Below are positions 39,892 to 48,922 of a DNA stretch of 64,000 nucleotides, one piece after another. Under the pieces are notes generated by a model. It saw only the letters and a list, made by a program, of their open reading frames with translations, searched no databases and was not told the DNA's origin. The stretch comes from Clostridia bacterium. GTDB lineage: Bacteria; Bacillota; Clostridia; Christensenellales; Borkfalkiaceae. The position numbers were made by a program, and so were the translations under genes. The DNA is taken from contig JAFUKM010000006.1 of NCBI GenBank assembly GCA_017473605.1, forward strand, positions 1 through 64,000. Direction: 5' to 3'. Numbering within the stretch: the stretch's first letter is position 1; every line of letters starts with the position of its first letter.

Positions 39892-42801
39892 ATGAATCGT
39901 TTGTATAAAAATACGGCGTTTTGGGCTTGGAACGGCAGGATAGAAAAAGGGGAAGCGTTGCGCCAACTCGCGGATTTCAAGGATAAAGGCTACGGCGGCG
40001 CGTTTATACACGCGCGCGGCGGTTTGGAAATCGAATATATGGGGGACGCGTGGTTCGACGTTTTCGACGCTTGCGTGGCTTGGGCAAAGACGCACGGATT
40101 TGATATTTGGATTTACGACGAATACGGTTGGCCCAGCGGCTTCGGCGGCGGTAAAGTCAACGGTTTGGGAGACGAATATCGCTTAAAGCGGTTGGAATGC
40201 CTTTACGCTCCCGTAACCCAAGAAGGGTATACGCTCATCGGGAAATACACCGTAAACGAAAAAACCGCTTACGTGTACTTTGTGGTGGATAAAAATTACG
40301 TAGACTTGTTAAATCCGAAAGTAACGCAAGCGTTTATCGAAAGCACGCACGAAGTGTACTATCGCCGCTACGCAGACGAGTTTGGCAAGGTTATTCGCGG
40401 TATTTTTACGGACGAACCGCAAATTTCCACGTCGTACGCGTACAGCCCGTGTATGGAAAGGGCGTTTCTCGATAAATACGGCGTTTCCTTTCATAAAGAG
40501 CTTTGGAAACTGTTTGACGATAACGGAGAACGGGAGGATTTCTTCTATAAATATCATACGGTGACGGCGGAACTGTTGACGGAGAATTTCACGAAACCGT
40601 TGTCGAAATGGTGCAAAGCGCACGGCGTGCTCTTTACTGGTCATTTTGCGGAAGAAGACGGCTTAACCCATCAATACCGCGTAGGCGGCGGGGTAATGGC
40701 GAATTATCAACCTATGCAGCAACCGGGTATCGATTTTTTGGGCAGACGACTTGCTTCTCCCGTTTTACCCAGACAACTCTCGTCGGTGAAAAACCAATTC
40801 GGTAAAGAAACGGTTATTAGCGAAACGTTCGGCTGTTGCGGTTGGAATACGTCTTTTGCGGAGCTTGCGTGGATATGGGGATATCAAGCGGCGCACGCCG
40901 TCAATAAAGCGTGTTTACACTTGTCGTCGTATACCCTTTGCGGCAACAGAAAACGCGATTATCCCGCTTTCTTCTCTTATCAAGAGCCTTGGTGGGATTG
41001 TTTTAAGGCGTTGTCGGAAGAAATGGAAGATAGCAACGCTTTCGTCAGCCAAGGGAAAAGCGTGGCGGATATTTTGTTGATTTCGCCGTTGACAAGCGTC
41101 TATTTTCAACCTTACGGCGCGGAGCGCGGACGGGTGATTTCCGCGCAATTCCGTATGACGGTGGAGCATTTGACGAAGAAACAATACCCGTTCGATATCG
41201 GAGACGAACGGTTGCTGGCGGAATACGCCTCGGTTACGCCAACGGGAAAATTGCGCGTAGGTCAAGCGGAGTATGCGTACGTTCTCGTGGCGGAAGCGGA
41301 CAATTTGGAAAAATCTACGTCGGATTTGCTGCAAGCCTTCCAAAAGCTTGGCGGAAAGTTGGCGTTTATCAATAAAAAACCCGAAAAACGTGCGGGGGAA
41401 AGGTTGGAAACACCCTTTACCGATTGTTATACGCTTGCCAACCGCGCAGGATTGATAGAAAAATATTTTAACGCGGCGGGCTACGTACGGAAGGCGGCGT
41501 TCAAGGAACGCTACGACGGGGAAATGATAGACGGACTCGTTACGTACGTATCCGAAACGCAGGACGAGCTTTTCGTGTTCGCGCAAAACGTGTCTAAGGC
41601 AAATAACGTGGAAGGAAGAGTATCGTTTGCGGAAACGGGACAAATTTATGACGGAACACAACCGTTGGATACGCATAGCGGCGAAAAAGGCGTATACGCA
41701 GACGTTACGATTCCGCCGATGGGACGATTAAAAATCACGCTGAAAAAGCGTATGCCGCCGCAAAGCGTCGAAAAGCGGTTTGTTTCTGCGAACGCGCTGA
41801 CGCCGATAGGGGCAAAACTGTTAAACGATAACGCTTTCACCATAGATAAAGCTTATTACGTCGTCGACGGGGAGTGCAGTCCACTTACGGATACGGCGGT
41901 ATTGCAAGACGAAATCAATAAAACGGTTTTGGGGAAAGGCAGGGCGTCGGTATGCGTTTGCGTTTGTTATTCGTATAGACAAAACGATTTATTGCCCTGT
42001 TTGAAGATTGCCGCGGAAACGCAAGGAACGAAAGCGGTGCGCCTTAACGGAACGGATATTACCGCGCGGTTTGCCGATTGGTACGTGGATAAAAACGTGC
42101 GCCTTGCCGATGTGACGGATTTGCAAAAAACGGGGGATAACCTTATTGAGATAGAGTATGTAGTGGTAGGCGAACGTGCTTATACGGATACGTTGGACGG
42201 ATTTGAAACGGAACGTAACGTATTCCACTATAAAACGGAAGCGGAGAGCGTGTATTTGTTAGGCGATTTTTCCGTATTTGCGGAAGGAGCAATTCAAGAC
42301 GACGGGTATATAACGGCGGATATTTCCACGCCCACGCTCGTCAAATCCCAAACGGTTGATTTCGGTAAAGATTTAACGGCGCAAGGGCTGTACTTCTATC
42401 GCGGTTGCGTGGAATATCGATACCGTTTGCATAAAGAACAAGCCGAAACGGTGCGTCTTACTTTTCAGGATTTTCACGCGCCTACGGCGAAAATCGTTAG
42501 CAACGGCAAAGAACGCGTCGTCATCAATCCGCGCGCGGCTACCGATATAACGGATATGCTTGAAGTTGGTGATAACGAGTTGTCGCTCGTGCTGTATTCG
42601 TCGAACCGAAATTTGTTAGGACCTTTCCATCACCGTAGCGGCGAACCGGCGTTTGTGGGTGGGAATACCTATCGCGGCGTAAAGGGCTTTGAAGACGGTA
42701 TCTTGTACGCGCATTTTGACGATAATACGTACGATAAGCGGTATCACTTCGTTAAATTCGGTTTAGGAGCGACGATAGCGTTAAAATATACGGATAAATA
42801 A
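39892..42801 (+). CDS. GH106-like glycoside hydrolase
   Basis: 969 residues with no signal peptide, so cytoplasmic. The N-terminal barrel has FWAWNGRIEKGEALRQLADF, YGGAFIHARGG and WIYDEYGWPSGFGGG (near 77-92), a pattern typical of the GH106 and related alpha-L-rhamnosidase group. Candidate acidic residues include the DE in YDEY and TDEP near 165. The C-terminal third is beta-rich, including a galactose-binding-like domain (from ~830). It is monocistronic. An L-rhamnose mutarotase lies at 55890, which fits rhamnose use in this strain but is distant. Substrate unproven. Confidence 0.75.
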   Translation: MNRLYKNTAFWAWNGRIEKGEALRQLADFKDKGYGGAFIHARGGLEIEYMGDAWFDVFDACVAWAKTHGFDIWIYDEYGWPSGFGGGKVNGLGDEYRLKRLECLYAPVTQEGYTLIGKYTVNEKTAYVYFVVDKNYVDLLNPKVTQAFIESTHEVYYRRYADEFGKVIRGIFTDEPQISTSYAYSPCMERAFLDKYGVSFHKELWKLFDDNGEREDFFYKYHTVTAELLTENFTKPLSKWCKAHGVLFTGHFAEEDGLTHQYRVGGGVMANYQPMQQPGIDFLGRRLASPVLPRQLSSVKNQFGKETVISETFGCCGWNTSFAELAWIWGYQAAHAVNKACLHLSSYTLCGNRKRDYPAFFSYQEPWWDCFKALSEEMEDSNAFVSQGKSVADILLISPLTSVYFQPYGAERGRVISAQFRMTVEHLTKKQYPFDIGDERLLAEYASVTPTGKLRVGQAEYAYVLVAEADNLEKSTSDLLQAFQKLGGKLAFINKKPEKRAGERLETPFTDCYTLANRAGLIEKYFNAAGYVRKAAFKERYDGEMIDGLVTYVSETQDELFVFAQNVSKANNVEGRVSFAETGQIYDGTQPLDTHSGEKGVYADVTIPPMGRLKITLKKRMPPQSVEKRFVSANALTPIGAKLLNDNAFTIDKAYYVVDGECSPLTDTAVLQDEINKTVLGKGRASVCVCVCYSYRQNDLLPCLKIAAETQGTKAVRLNGTDITARFADWYVDKNVRLADVTDLQKTGDNLIEIEYVVVGERAYTDTLDGFETERNVFHYKTEAESVYLLGDFSVFAEGAIQDDGYITADISTPTLVKSQTVDFGKDLTAQGLYFYRGCVEYRYRLHKEQAETVRLTFQDFHAPTAKIVSNGKERVVINPRAATDITDMLEVGDNELSLVLYSSNRNLLGPFHHRSGEPAFVGGNTYRGVKGFEDGILYAHFDDNTYDKRYHFVKFGLGATIALKYTDK

Positions 42802-42805
42802 AAGA

Positions 42806-42838
42806 ACGGGGGAACGGCGATTGCCGTTTCCCCGTAGT
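42806..42838. terminator. Bidirectional terminator
   Basis: GGGGGAACGGC-GATT-GCCGTTTCCCC between converging genes, with T-rich tails on both sides. Confidence 0.75.
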
Positions 42839-42840
42839 TC

Positions 42841-43218
42841 TTATAAGATGTTTTCCCAAGAGAAACGGTAAGATTGCGGTATATTTTCGCACATTCCTAT
42901 TAAAATTTCTATCTTGGGCATCGCGCTGTCGTAATCGCGTACGTAAAGATAACCAACGGCTTCGTATAACTGATAATCTATTTCCTGTATGGCGGTATGG
43001 GGCAGCCAAATATGCAAGGTATTCTTTTGATTTTCCCAAAACGCCTCCACGGCGGTACCGTCTTCGTACGTTACTTCTTTCGCTTCTATTTTGTCGTACA
43101 GCACTTGTAAAACTTCGTCAAACCGCTCAAACGTTTTTTGCACGCGGTTGCTTTCGTAAAAAGATATGCCGATAAGCAATCCCAAAGAAATCAATAAACT
43201 GACAATCGTTCTTATCAT
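42841..43218 (-). CDS. DUF4363 protein
   Basis: 125 residues with an N-terminal membrane helix (IRTIVSLLISLGLLIGISFY) and an extracytoplasmic helical domain; NTLHIWLPHTAIQEIDYQL is the family pattern. It is paired with the DUF421 gene, six bases downstream of it, a conserved Clostridia pair. Role unknown, thought to be partner of the DUF421 membrane protein. Confidence 0.85.
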   Translation of the reverse strand: MIRTIVSLLISLGLLIGISFYESNRVQKTFERFDEVLQVLYDKIEAKEVTYEDGTAVEAFWENQKNTLHIWLPHTAIQEIDYQLYEAVGYLYVRDYDSAMPKIEILIGMCENIPQSYRFSWENIL

Positions 43219-43224
43219 AACTAC

Positions 43225-43911
43225 CTACCAAAGCGTCCTTTCCCAAGATAGGGAAAGCGTTTTGTATTTCTCGCCTTTTTGCTGGAAATACACCTTTCCG
43301 TTGCCGTCTACCGTCATCACCAATACCTTTTTAATGTTTTTGCAACCGAGTTTTTTCAATACGTCTAAATAATACGCCTTGTCCTTTTGTGTGTACGCGA
43401 TATTTTTCTCGTCGAACTTTCCTTCGTCGATAAGAATAACGGGCAGGGAAGTTTGCATTTTATCGTAATCGGGCTTGGGTAATGCGGAAAACGTGCCTTC
43501 CGCTTCGTATAAAGCGTACTGCACGGCGTCAAGCGAAAAATATCCTTCCACCCGTAGGCTCTCGATAAGGTCGGAAACGTCCAGATTGTTCTTTTTCAGC
43601 TCGGCGTCGTCGATACCGTTTTTATTGAGTACGATACTGGGGATACCGCTCACTACCGCCTTTGCTTTTGCAAAATTCAAATCGAGCAAACAAATAATTT
43701 GGTGTAATAAATAAACGGTGAGTATTGCCACCAATCCGTATAAAAGGGGTATGGAATTATCCGCCATAGGGATACAGGCAAGGTCGGCAATGATGAGCGT
43801 AATCACGAGCTCGTACGGTTGCATTTCCCCGATTTGCCGTTTGCCCATAAGCCGCATAACGACGAGCGTTGCGATAAATACGATGATAGTGCGGATAAAA
43901 ATCAGTCCCAT
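43225..43911 (-). CDS. DUF421 membrane protein (YetF/YdfR-like)
   Basis: 228 residues from ATG at 43911; an upstream GTG frame is unlikely. Three membrane helices (about 3-22, 37-55, 60-78), with the conserved VVMRLMGKRQIGEMQPYELVITLIIADLA stretch and a C-terminal soluble domain, match DUF421. The N-terminal helices and the MGKRQ motif are diagnostic. It is expressed with DUF4363. Homologues have been linked to spore or envelope functions, not proven here. Confidence 0.88.
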   Translation of the reverse strand: MGLIFIRTIIVFIATLVVMRLMGKRQIGEMQPYELVITLIIADLACIPMADNSIPLLYGLVAILTVYLLHQIICLLDLNFAKAKAVVSGIPSIVLNKNGIDDAELKKNNLDVSDLIESLRVEGYFSLDAVQYALYEAEGTFSALPKPDYDKMQTSLPVILIDEGKFDEKNIAYTQKDKAYYLDVLKKLGCKNIKKVLVMTVDGNGKVYFQQKGEKYKTLSLSWERTLW

Positions 43912-43966
43912 ACCGTCAGTTTTTTCCAATTCCCGAAAAATATGCGTTTTCGTACGCCTAAACACT

Positions 43967-43994
43967 TGCGTTTTTTTCTTTGGGGCGTTATAAT
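43967..43994 (+). promoter_or_regulatory. Promoter of the folT leader
   Basis: TTGCGT (43967-43972), 16 bp, TATAAT (43989-43994). Confidence 0.75.
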
Positions 43995-44007
43995 ATAGTC
44001 AATAACA

Positions 44008-44113
44008 GTAAGAGTAGCCTTTTGCGCGTGAAGTGTCGCCGGACGGGACGTTGTCGGCGAACGAAAGAAAACGGAACGTGGTTTTCTGCGGTGCAAGGGC
44101 GCGTCCGCTACAA
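44008..44113 (+). ncRNA. Tetrahydrofolate (THF) riboswitch
   Basis: Matches the THF riboswitch layout: GAGTAG opening, GCGCGTGAAGTG, CGCCGGACGGGACGTTGTCGGCG hairpin, AACGAAAG, then GCGGTGCAAGGGCG and CCGCTA closing near 44110. It lies upstream of a folate-family ECF S component, the usual target. The stretch 44114-44191 has a hairpin GTGGGGTATG...CCAC and an ACCTT segment able to pair with the AAGGAGGT ribosome site, so control may act on translation. Confidence 0.85.
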
Positions 44114-44191
44114 AAGAGAGTGGGGTATGTACGCGTTGAACGTATATTTTCCACAATAGGCGGACCTTCTTTTTAAGGAGGTTTTTATTTT

Positions 44192-44848
44192 ATGTCGGAA
44201 GAAAAAGCACAAGAAACACAAGAAGAAACGGTGGCGGCGAAAAAAGGAAAGAAAATTCCGTTTTGGAAAAAGGTTTTGTTTTCCGAGATAATGCTTTCCA
44301 AGAATAAAACCCATAAAATCGCGTATATCGCCGTGTTTACGGCGTTGAACGTCGTTGTGAATGCGGTAACGTCGATTGCCTTGGGAGCTGTGCAGTTTTC
44401 TTTTGCCATCTTCATTTCTGCGTTGACGGGGATTGTAATAGGGCCTTTATTCGGGTTCGGGGCTTGTTTTATCGGCGATACGCTGGGCTATATCATCGGT
44501 AACGGCGGCGGGAACGGCTGGACGCCTTGGATTGGTTTGGCGACGGCGATGATTGCGTTCCTTGCGGGATTGATTATGCGCGGAGTTTCTTTGAAAATAA
44601 AAGGTGGGTGGATTGTAAAGCTTCTGCTTGTATGCATAGCTACTTTCGTTGTCTCGACGATAGCGATTAATACGACTGCTTTGTATTTGTTATGGTATAA
44701 AAAGAGCTTTGACAGTTATTGGACGTTTCTTCTCGTTCGTCTTTTCGCGCAAGGGCAAATTTGGAACAGTTTGGTAAATTACGCGTTGCTTTTTATCACT
44801 GTGCCTGCGCTCAATAGCATAAAATTGTTGAAATTACACCTTTATTGA
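44192..44848 (+). CDS. folT: Folate ECF transporter S component
   Basis: 218 residues with a basic, soluble N-terminus (~40 residues), then about six membrane helices. ALGAVQFSFAIFISALTGIVIGPLFGFGACFIGDTLGYIIG and the WTPWIGL region are typical of the folate S component. It has a strong AAGGAGGT ribosome site. The THF riboswitch immediately upstream supports a folate substrate. The shared EcfA/EcfT module is not in this window. Confidence 0.88.
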   Translation: MSEEKAQETQEETVAAKKGKKIPFWKKVLFSEIMLSKNKTHKIAYIAVFTALNVVVNAVTSIALGAVQFSFAIFISALTGIVIGPLFGFGACFIGDTLGYIIGNGGGNGWTPWIGLATAMIAFLAGLIMRGVSLKIKGGWIVKLLLVCIATFVVSTIAINTTALYLLWYKKSFDSYWTFLLVRLFAQGQIWNSLVNYALLFITVPALNSIKLLKLHLY

Positions 44849-44873
44849 CCAAAATTTTACAAACCGCATAACG

Positions 44874-44906
44874 AAAACCGTCAAGGAAAGCTTGACGGTT
44901 TTTTAT
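44874..44906 (+). terminator. Terminator of folT
   Basis: AACCGTCAAG-GAAA-CTTGACGGTT followed by T4 ATTATT. The 3' arm contains the -35 box of the next promoter. Confidence 0.85.
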
Positions 44907-44920
44907 TATTATGCTATAAT
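44892..44920 (+). promoter_or_regulatory. lgt promoter, -35 inside the folT terminator
   Basis: TTGACG (44892-44897), 17 bp, TATAAT (44915-44920). The -35 element is the 3' arm of the upstream terminator hairpin. Confidence 0.75.
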
Positions 44921-44976
44921 AATAAAGTGCGGACGGCTGTTCTCTATACAAAACCGTTCGAAAGTGAGGAGAAAAT

Positions 44977-45816
44977 ATGTACGATAAACCTATTCTCGGT
45001 ATATTCCATTTGTACGGCGTCATGATAGCCGTAGGTATACTGTGTTGTTTTTTGTTGCTTTTCTATTACGGCAAGAAACGTAAAATCAATTCGAAGTTTA
45101 TTGATTTCGTCTTTTATAACGCCATTGCGTCGATAGCGTTCGGGTTTTTCTCGGCGGCGCTTTTCCAAGCAACGTATAATTACATCGAAAACCCCGCAGG
45201 CGGTTTCGATTTGGGCGGCGGCGTTACGTTCATCGGCGGACTTATCGGCGGCGTAGTCACGTTCTTGGTTATTTATTTCGCTTTCCGTAAGAAATTAAGC
45301 GGACGGGTTTTGGATATTCTTTCGTTCGCGCCTTGCTGTATCACGATAGCGCACGGCTTTGGACGTATCGGTTGCTTTTTCGCTGGTTGCTGTTACGGCG
45401 CGGAAACGGATAGCTTTTTGGGCGTGCAGTTCCCCGATTTGCCCAGCCCCGTTCATCCTACTCAGCTCTACGAAGCAGTGTTCTTGTTCCTGCTTTGCGC
45501 CGTCGTTTTTCTACTCGTTATGAAATGGAAATTCAAACACGGTATGAGCGTATATCTGATTAGTTACGGTATCTTCCGTTTCCTTATCGAGTATCTTCGC
45601 GACGACCACCGCGGCGGATTTATTCCCGGTATTTCCCCGTCGCAATTTTGGTCGATTTTGATGGTGGTGCTCGGTATCGGTTTAATCTTCTTGGTGGAAT
45701 ACCTTTGGAAGAAACGCAGACAAACGGAAGTCGTCGAAGCGGTAGCATCTTCGGTGGAAGAAACGACGGAAACGACGGTGGAAGAAAAGAGTGAAGATAC
45801 GGAGGCGCAACAATGA
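44977..45816 (+). CDS. lgt: Prolipoprotein diacylglyceryl transferase
   Basis: 279 residues with about seven membrane helices; adds diacylglycerol to the lipobox cysteine of lipoproteins. Signature HGFGRIGCFFAGCCYG (near 127-142), HPTQLYEA (near 160) and FLIEYLRDD (near 203) are family motifs. An acidic, Glu-Thr rich tail extends beyond the usual end. The next gene, pncB, starts at ATGA overlapping the stop. Lgt and LspA share this operon, so the whole lipoprotein pathway is co-expressed. Confidence 0.96.
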   Translation: MYDKPILGIFHLYGVMIAVGILCCFLLLFYYGKKRKINSKFIDFVFYNAIASIAFGFFSAALFQATYNYIENPAGGFDLGGGVTFIGGLIGGVVTFLVIYFAFRKKLSGRVLDILSFAPCCITIAHGFGRIGCFFAGCCYGAETDSFLGVQFPDLPSPVHPTQLYEAVFLFLLCAVVFLLVMKWKFKHGMSVYLISYGIFRFLIEYLRDDHRGGFIPGISPSQFWSILMVVLGIGLIFLVEYLWKKRRQTEVVEAVASSVEETTETTVEEKSEDTEAQQ

Positions 45817-47270
45817 GAAATTTAACGCTGCTTACGGACTTGTATCAACTGACGATGGGTTACGGCTTTTACCGCCAAAAAAAGCACGAAGAAGAAGTCG
45901 TTTTCGATTTGTTCTTCCGTAAAAACGCGCTCATTACCTACTCGCTGTTCGCAGGGCTTGAACAGGCGATGGACTATCTTTTGAATTGGCGATTCGACGA
46001 CGAAGATATCGAATATTTGCGTTCGTTAAACTTGTTCGACGAAGACTTTTTAACGTATTTGAAAAATATGAAATTCACGGGCGACGTGTACGCGGTCAAG
46101 GAAGGCACGCCCGTGTTCCCCGGAGAACCGATTTTGACGGTAAAAGCGCCTCTGATTCAGGCGCAGTTTGCGGAAACGGCGCTCCTTAATATCATCAATC
46201 ACCAGACGCTGATTGCGACGAAATCGTCTAAAATTTGCCGCGCCACGGCAGGCAAAGGCGTGGTAATGGAATTCGGTTTGCGTAGGGCGCAAGGTCCCGA
46301 CGCAGGGATTAACGGCGCGAGAGCGGCGATTATCGGCGGTTGCGCTTCTACGTCCAACGTGATAGCGGGACAAAAGTTCCACGTTCCCGTATCGGGCACG
46401 ATGGCGCATAGTTGGGTAATGGATTATCCCACGGAATACGAAGCTTTCCGCGCGTATGCGGAAGCGTATCCCGATAACTGTCTGCTCCTTGTCGATACGT
46501 ACGACACGCTTCGTAGCGGCGTTCCCAACGCCATTAAGGTATTTAAGGAATTGAAAGCGGCGGGGCATAAACCGCGCGGTATCCGCTTGGATAGCGGCGA
46601 TTTGGCGTACCTTTCGAAGAAAGCGAGAAAAATGCTGGATGAAGCAGGCTTTCCCGAAGCGATTATTTGCGTTTCGGGGGATTTGGAGGAACGTTCGATA
46701 AACTCGCTTTTGCAACAGGGCGCAAAAATCGATTCTTGGGGGGTCGGCACGAAACTGATTACGTCGGAAGACTTGCCTGCGCTCGGCGGCGTATACAAAT
46801 TGGCGGCGGTGTTCGACGAAAAAGGTAACGCTACGCCCAAGATAAAGCTTTCGGATAACACGGCGAAAATCACCAACCCGTCTTTCAAGCGGTTGTACCG
46901 TTTGTACGATAAAGAGAACGGTATGGCAATAGCCGATTTAATCACGCTTCGTGACGAAGAAGTGAACGATAGCAAACCCTTGACGCTTTTCCACCCCGTG
47001 GAAACGTGGAAAACGCATGAAGTGGAGAATTTCCGCGTGGAAGAATTGCAACAAACGATTGTTGAAAAAGGCAAACTCGTATACGAGTTCCCCGCGCTTA
47101 TGGACGTGCAAAAATATTCGAAAGAACAGCTTGGTAAATTCTGGGAAGAATACTTGCGTTTGGATATGCCCCAGCTTTACAAGGTGGACTTGTCCGACAA
47201 ATTGCACGCCTTGAAGATAAGTATGATTGACGGAATTCGTCAAGGCGCGAAGAAGAAAGGGGATAAATAA
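45813..47270 (+). CDS. pncB: Nicotinate phosphoribosyltransferase
   Basis: 485 residues. NAD salvage: nicotinate + PRPP (+ATP) to nicotinate mononucleotide. Motifs: LLTDLYQLTMGYGFYR at the start, FGLRRAQGPDAG with the GARAAIIGG and GTMAHSWVMD stretches, and RLDSGDLAYLSKKARKMLD near 258. Placed between lgt and lspA with overlap on both sides (ATGA, TAATG). NadE lies 17 kb away for the later NAD step. Confidence 0.96.
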   Translation: MRNLTLLTDLYQLTMGYGFYRQKKHEEEVVFDLFFRKNALITYSLFAGLEQAMDYLLNWRFDDEDIEYLRSLNLFDEDFLTYLKNMKFTGDVYAVKEGTPVFPGEPILTVKAPLIQAQFAETALLNIINHQTLIATKSSKICRATAGKGVVMEFGLRRAQGPDAGINGARAAIIGGCASTSNVIAGQKFHVPVSGTMAHSWVMDYPTEYEAFRAYAEAYPDNCLLLVDTYDTLRSGVPNAIKVFKELKAAGHKPRGIRLDSGDLAYLSKKARKMLDEAGFPEAIICVSGDLEERSINSLLQQGAKIDSWGVGTKLITSEDLPALGGVYKLAAVFDEKGNATPKIKLSDNTAKITNPSFKRLYRLYDKENGMAIADLITLRDEEVNDSKPLTLFHPVETWKTHEVENFRVEELQQTIVEKGKLVYEFPALMDVQKYSKEQLGKFWEEYLRLDMPQLYKVDLSDKLHALKISMIDGIRQGAKKKGDK

Positions 47271-47962
47271 TGGAAAAAGACATGCAAAAAGAACGGCTTT
47301 GGTGGAAAGACCCGACGCTTTGGCTTTCGGTGCTGTTTTTCGTGTTAATCGCCGTAGACCAGCTTATCAAAATTTGGGCGGACCATTATTTTATCGACGT
47401 ATTGCAAGACCCGTACGCAAGGATAAAGATTATTCCGGGCGTTATTGAGATTTGTATGGAATACAACCGCGGTATCGCGTTCAGTTCCTTTGCTAACGCA
47501 GGTATGGGCTGGAAGATAGCGATAGTGGTGGGCACGGCGTTGTTGATGGCTGGGCTTGCCGTACTGTTCTTCAAATTGGACAGACGAAGAGCCTTGCTCC
47601 GTATCGCGCTCGTATTTATCGTAGCGGGCGGCGTAGGGAACTTAATCGACAGAATTATCTATCGGGTATGGGACCCTTCGACGGCGACGGGAATCCGCGA
47701 CGGCGTACGCGATATGGTGCGTCTTAAAATTATTTTCGATTTCGGCGTATGCAACTTTGCGGACTTTTTCATCGTGGCAGGCGCGGTAATGTTGGCGCTT
47801 GCAATGCTGTTCTTCGACGCGGACGCGGTATTCCCCGCGACGAAGAAATATAAGGCGCTCGCGGAAGAATACAAGGAAAAAGAAGAACGCAAAAAAGCGG
47901 AGAAATCGGCGGCGCAAAGTGAAAAAAATACGCAAGATACGGACGGAACGGACAATGGATAA
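47270..47962 (+). CDS. lspA: Lipoprotein signal peptidase II
   Basis: 230 residues, four membrane helices. Cleaves lipoprotein signal peptides after Lgt acts. Catalytic aspartates lie in GGVGNLIDRIIYR (near 120-132) and CNFADFFIVAG (near 160-170), both intact. A ~20-residue insert (WDPSTATGIRDGVRD) lies between them, and a charged tail with KEKEERKKAEKS extends the C-terminus beyond the usual 160-170 residues. Start overlaps the pncB stop (TAATG), and the end overlaps rluD by eight bases. Confidence 0.95.
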   Translation: MEKDMQKERLWWKDPTLWLSVLFFVLIAVDQLIKIWADHYFIDVLQDPYARIKIIPGVIEICMEYNRGIAFSSFANAGMGWKIAIVVGTALLMAGLAVLFFKLDRRRALLRIALVFIVAGGVGNLIDRIIYRVWDPSTATGIRDGVRDMVRLKIIFDFGVCNFADFFIVAGAVMLALAMLFFDADAVFPATKKYKALAEEYKEKEERKKAEKSAAQSEKNTQDTDGTDNG

Positions 47963-48908
47963 ACGGCTGTTTATCGCCGAAACGCCCTGTAAGCGCTTGG
48001 ACGTGTTTTTGAGCGAGCAAACGGACGAATTTACCCGTTCGAGAATTAAAAAACTCATTGAAGACGGCAACGTTACGGTGGGTGGAAAGATTACGCAAAA
48101 AGCGGGCGCGGATATCAAGAGCGGTGACGTGGTGGAACTCACCGTGCCCGAAGCGGTAGAATACGCGGTAAAGGCGGAAAATATCCCGATAGATATCGTG
48201 TATCAAGACGAAGATTTCGCAATAGTCAATAAACCGAAAGGCATGACGGTGCATATCGGTAGCGGCGTGGTAGAAGGCACGCTCGTCAACGCGCTGTTGT
48301 ACGCGCTCGATACTTTAAGCGGTATCGGCGGCGTATTGCGCCCGGGAATAGTGCATAGAATCGATAAAGATACGACGGGGCTTTTGGTGGTGGCGAAAAA
48401 CGATAAAGCGCACGTTTCGCTCGCTTCGCAAATCGCGGAAAAGACGTGTAAACGCACGTATTACGCGTTGTTGGAAGGGAACGTTAAGGAAGAACGCGGC
48501 GAAATCGTTACCGATATCGGCAGACATCCTACGGATAGATTGAAAATGTCCGTTTTGCCGTTCGGACAGGGCAAGGTGGCGATAACCCGTTTTGAAACTG
48601 TCGTTCGCTTCGGCGGAGATTTTACCCTGTGTCGGTTCGAACTGCAAACGGGTAGAACGCATCAAATCCGCGTGCACGCCAAGTATATGGGACACCCCGT
48701 CGCCGGCGACCCCGTGTACGGCTTTAAGAAACAAAAGCTGCCCGCAAACGGTCAGCTGCTGCACGCTTGGAAGTTAGAGCTTACTCATCCCACGAGCGGA
48801 CAACGTATGACGTTTACGGCGAAATTGCCGAGCGATTTTTCGGAAATCTTGCAAAAGCTTTGTGCGAAGTATCAAGTGGATACAAGTCATTTAACGGAAA
48901 TTTTATAA
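47955..48908 (+). CDS. rluD: RluD-family 23S rRNA pseudouridine synthase
   Basis: 317 residues from ATG at 47955, inside the lspA end. An S4 RNA-binding domain (residues ~12-60) precedes the catalytic domain with HRIDKDTTGLLVVAKN (near 133-148, catalytic Asp) and LQTGRTHQIRVHAKYMGHPVAGDPVYG. Modifies uridines in helix 69-type rRNA in the known family. The last base is followed 14 bases later by the DUF512 gene. Exact target sites not inferable; the symbol is the closest family label. Confidence 0.92.
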   Translation: MDKRLFIAETPCKRLDVFLSEQTDEFTRSRIKKLIEDGNVTVGGKITQKAGADIKSGDVVELTVPEAVEYAVKAENIPIDIVYQDEDFAIVNKPKGMTVHIGSGVVEGTLVNALLYALDTLSGIGGVLRPGIVHRIDKDTTGLLVVAKNDKAHVSLASQIAEKTCKRTYYALLEGNVKEERGEIVTDIGRHPTDRLKMSVLPFGQGKVAITRFETVVRFGGDFTLCRFELQTGRTHQIRVHAKYMGHPVAGDPVYGFKKQKLPANGQLLHAWKLELTHPTSGQRMTFTAKLPSDFSEILQKLCAKYQVDTSHLTEIL

Positions 48909-48922
48909 AGGGTAAAAGTCAA

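Noticed and set aside
43912..43965. N-terminal extension of the DUF421 protein from a GTG
   Set aside because: The extension is basic and not part of the family start; the ATG at 43911 begins the membrane helix directly.
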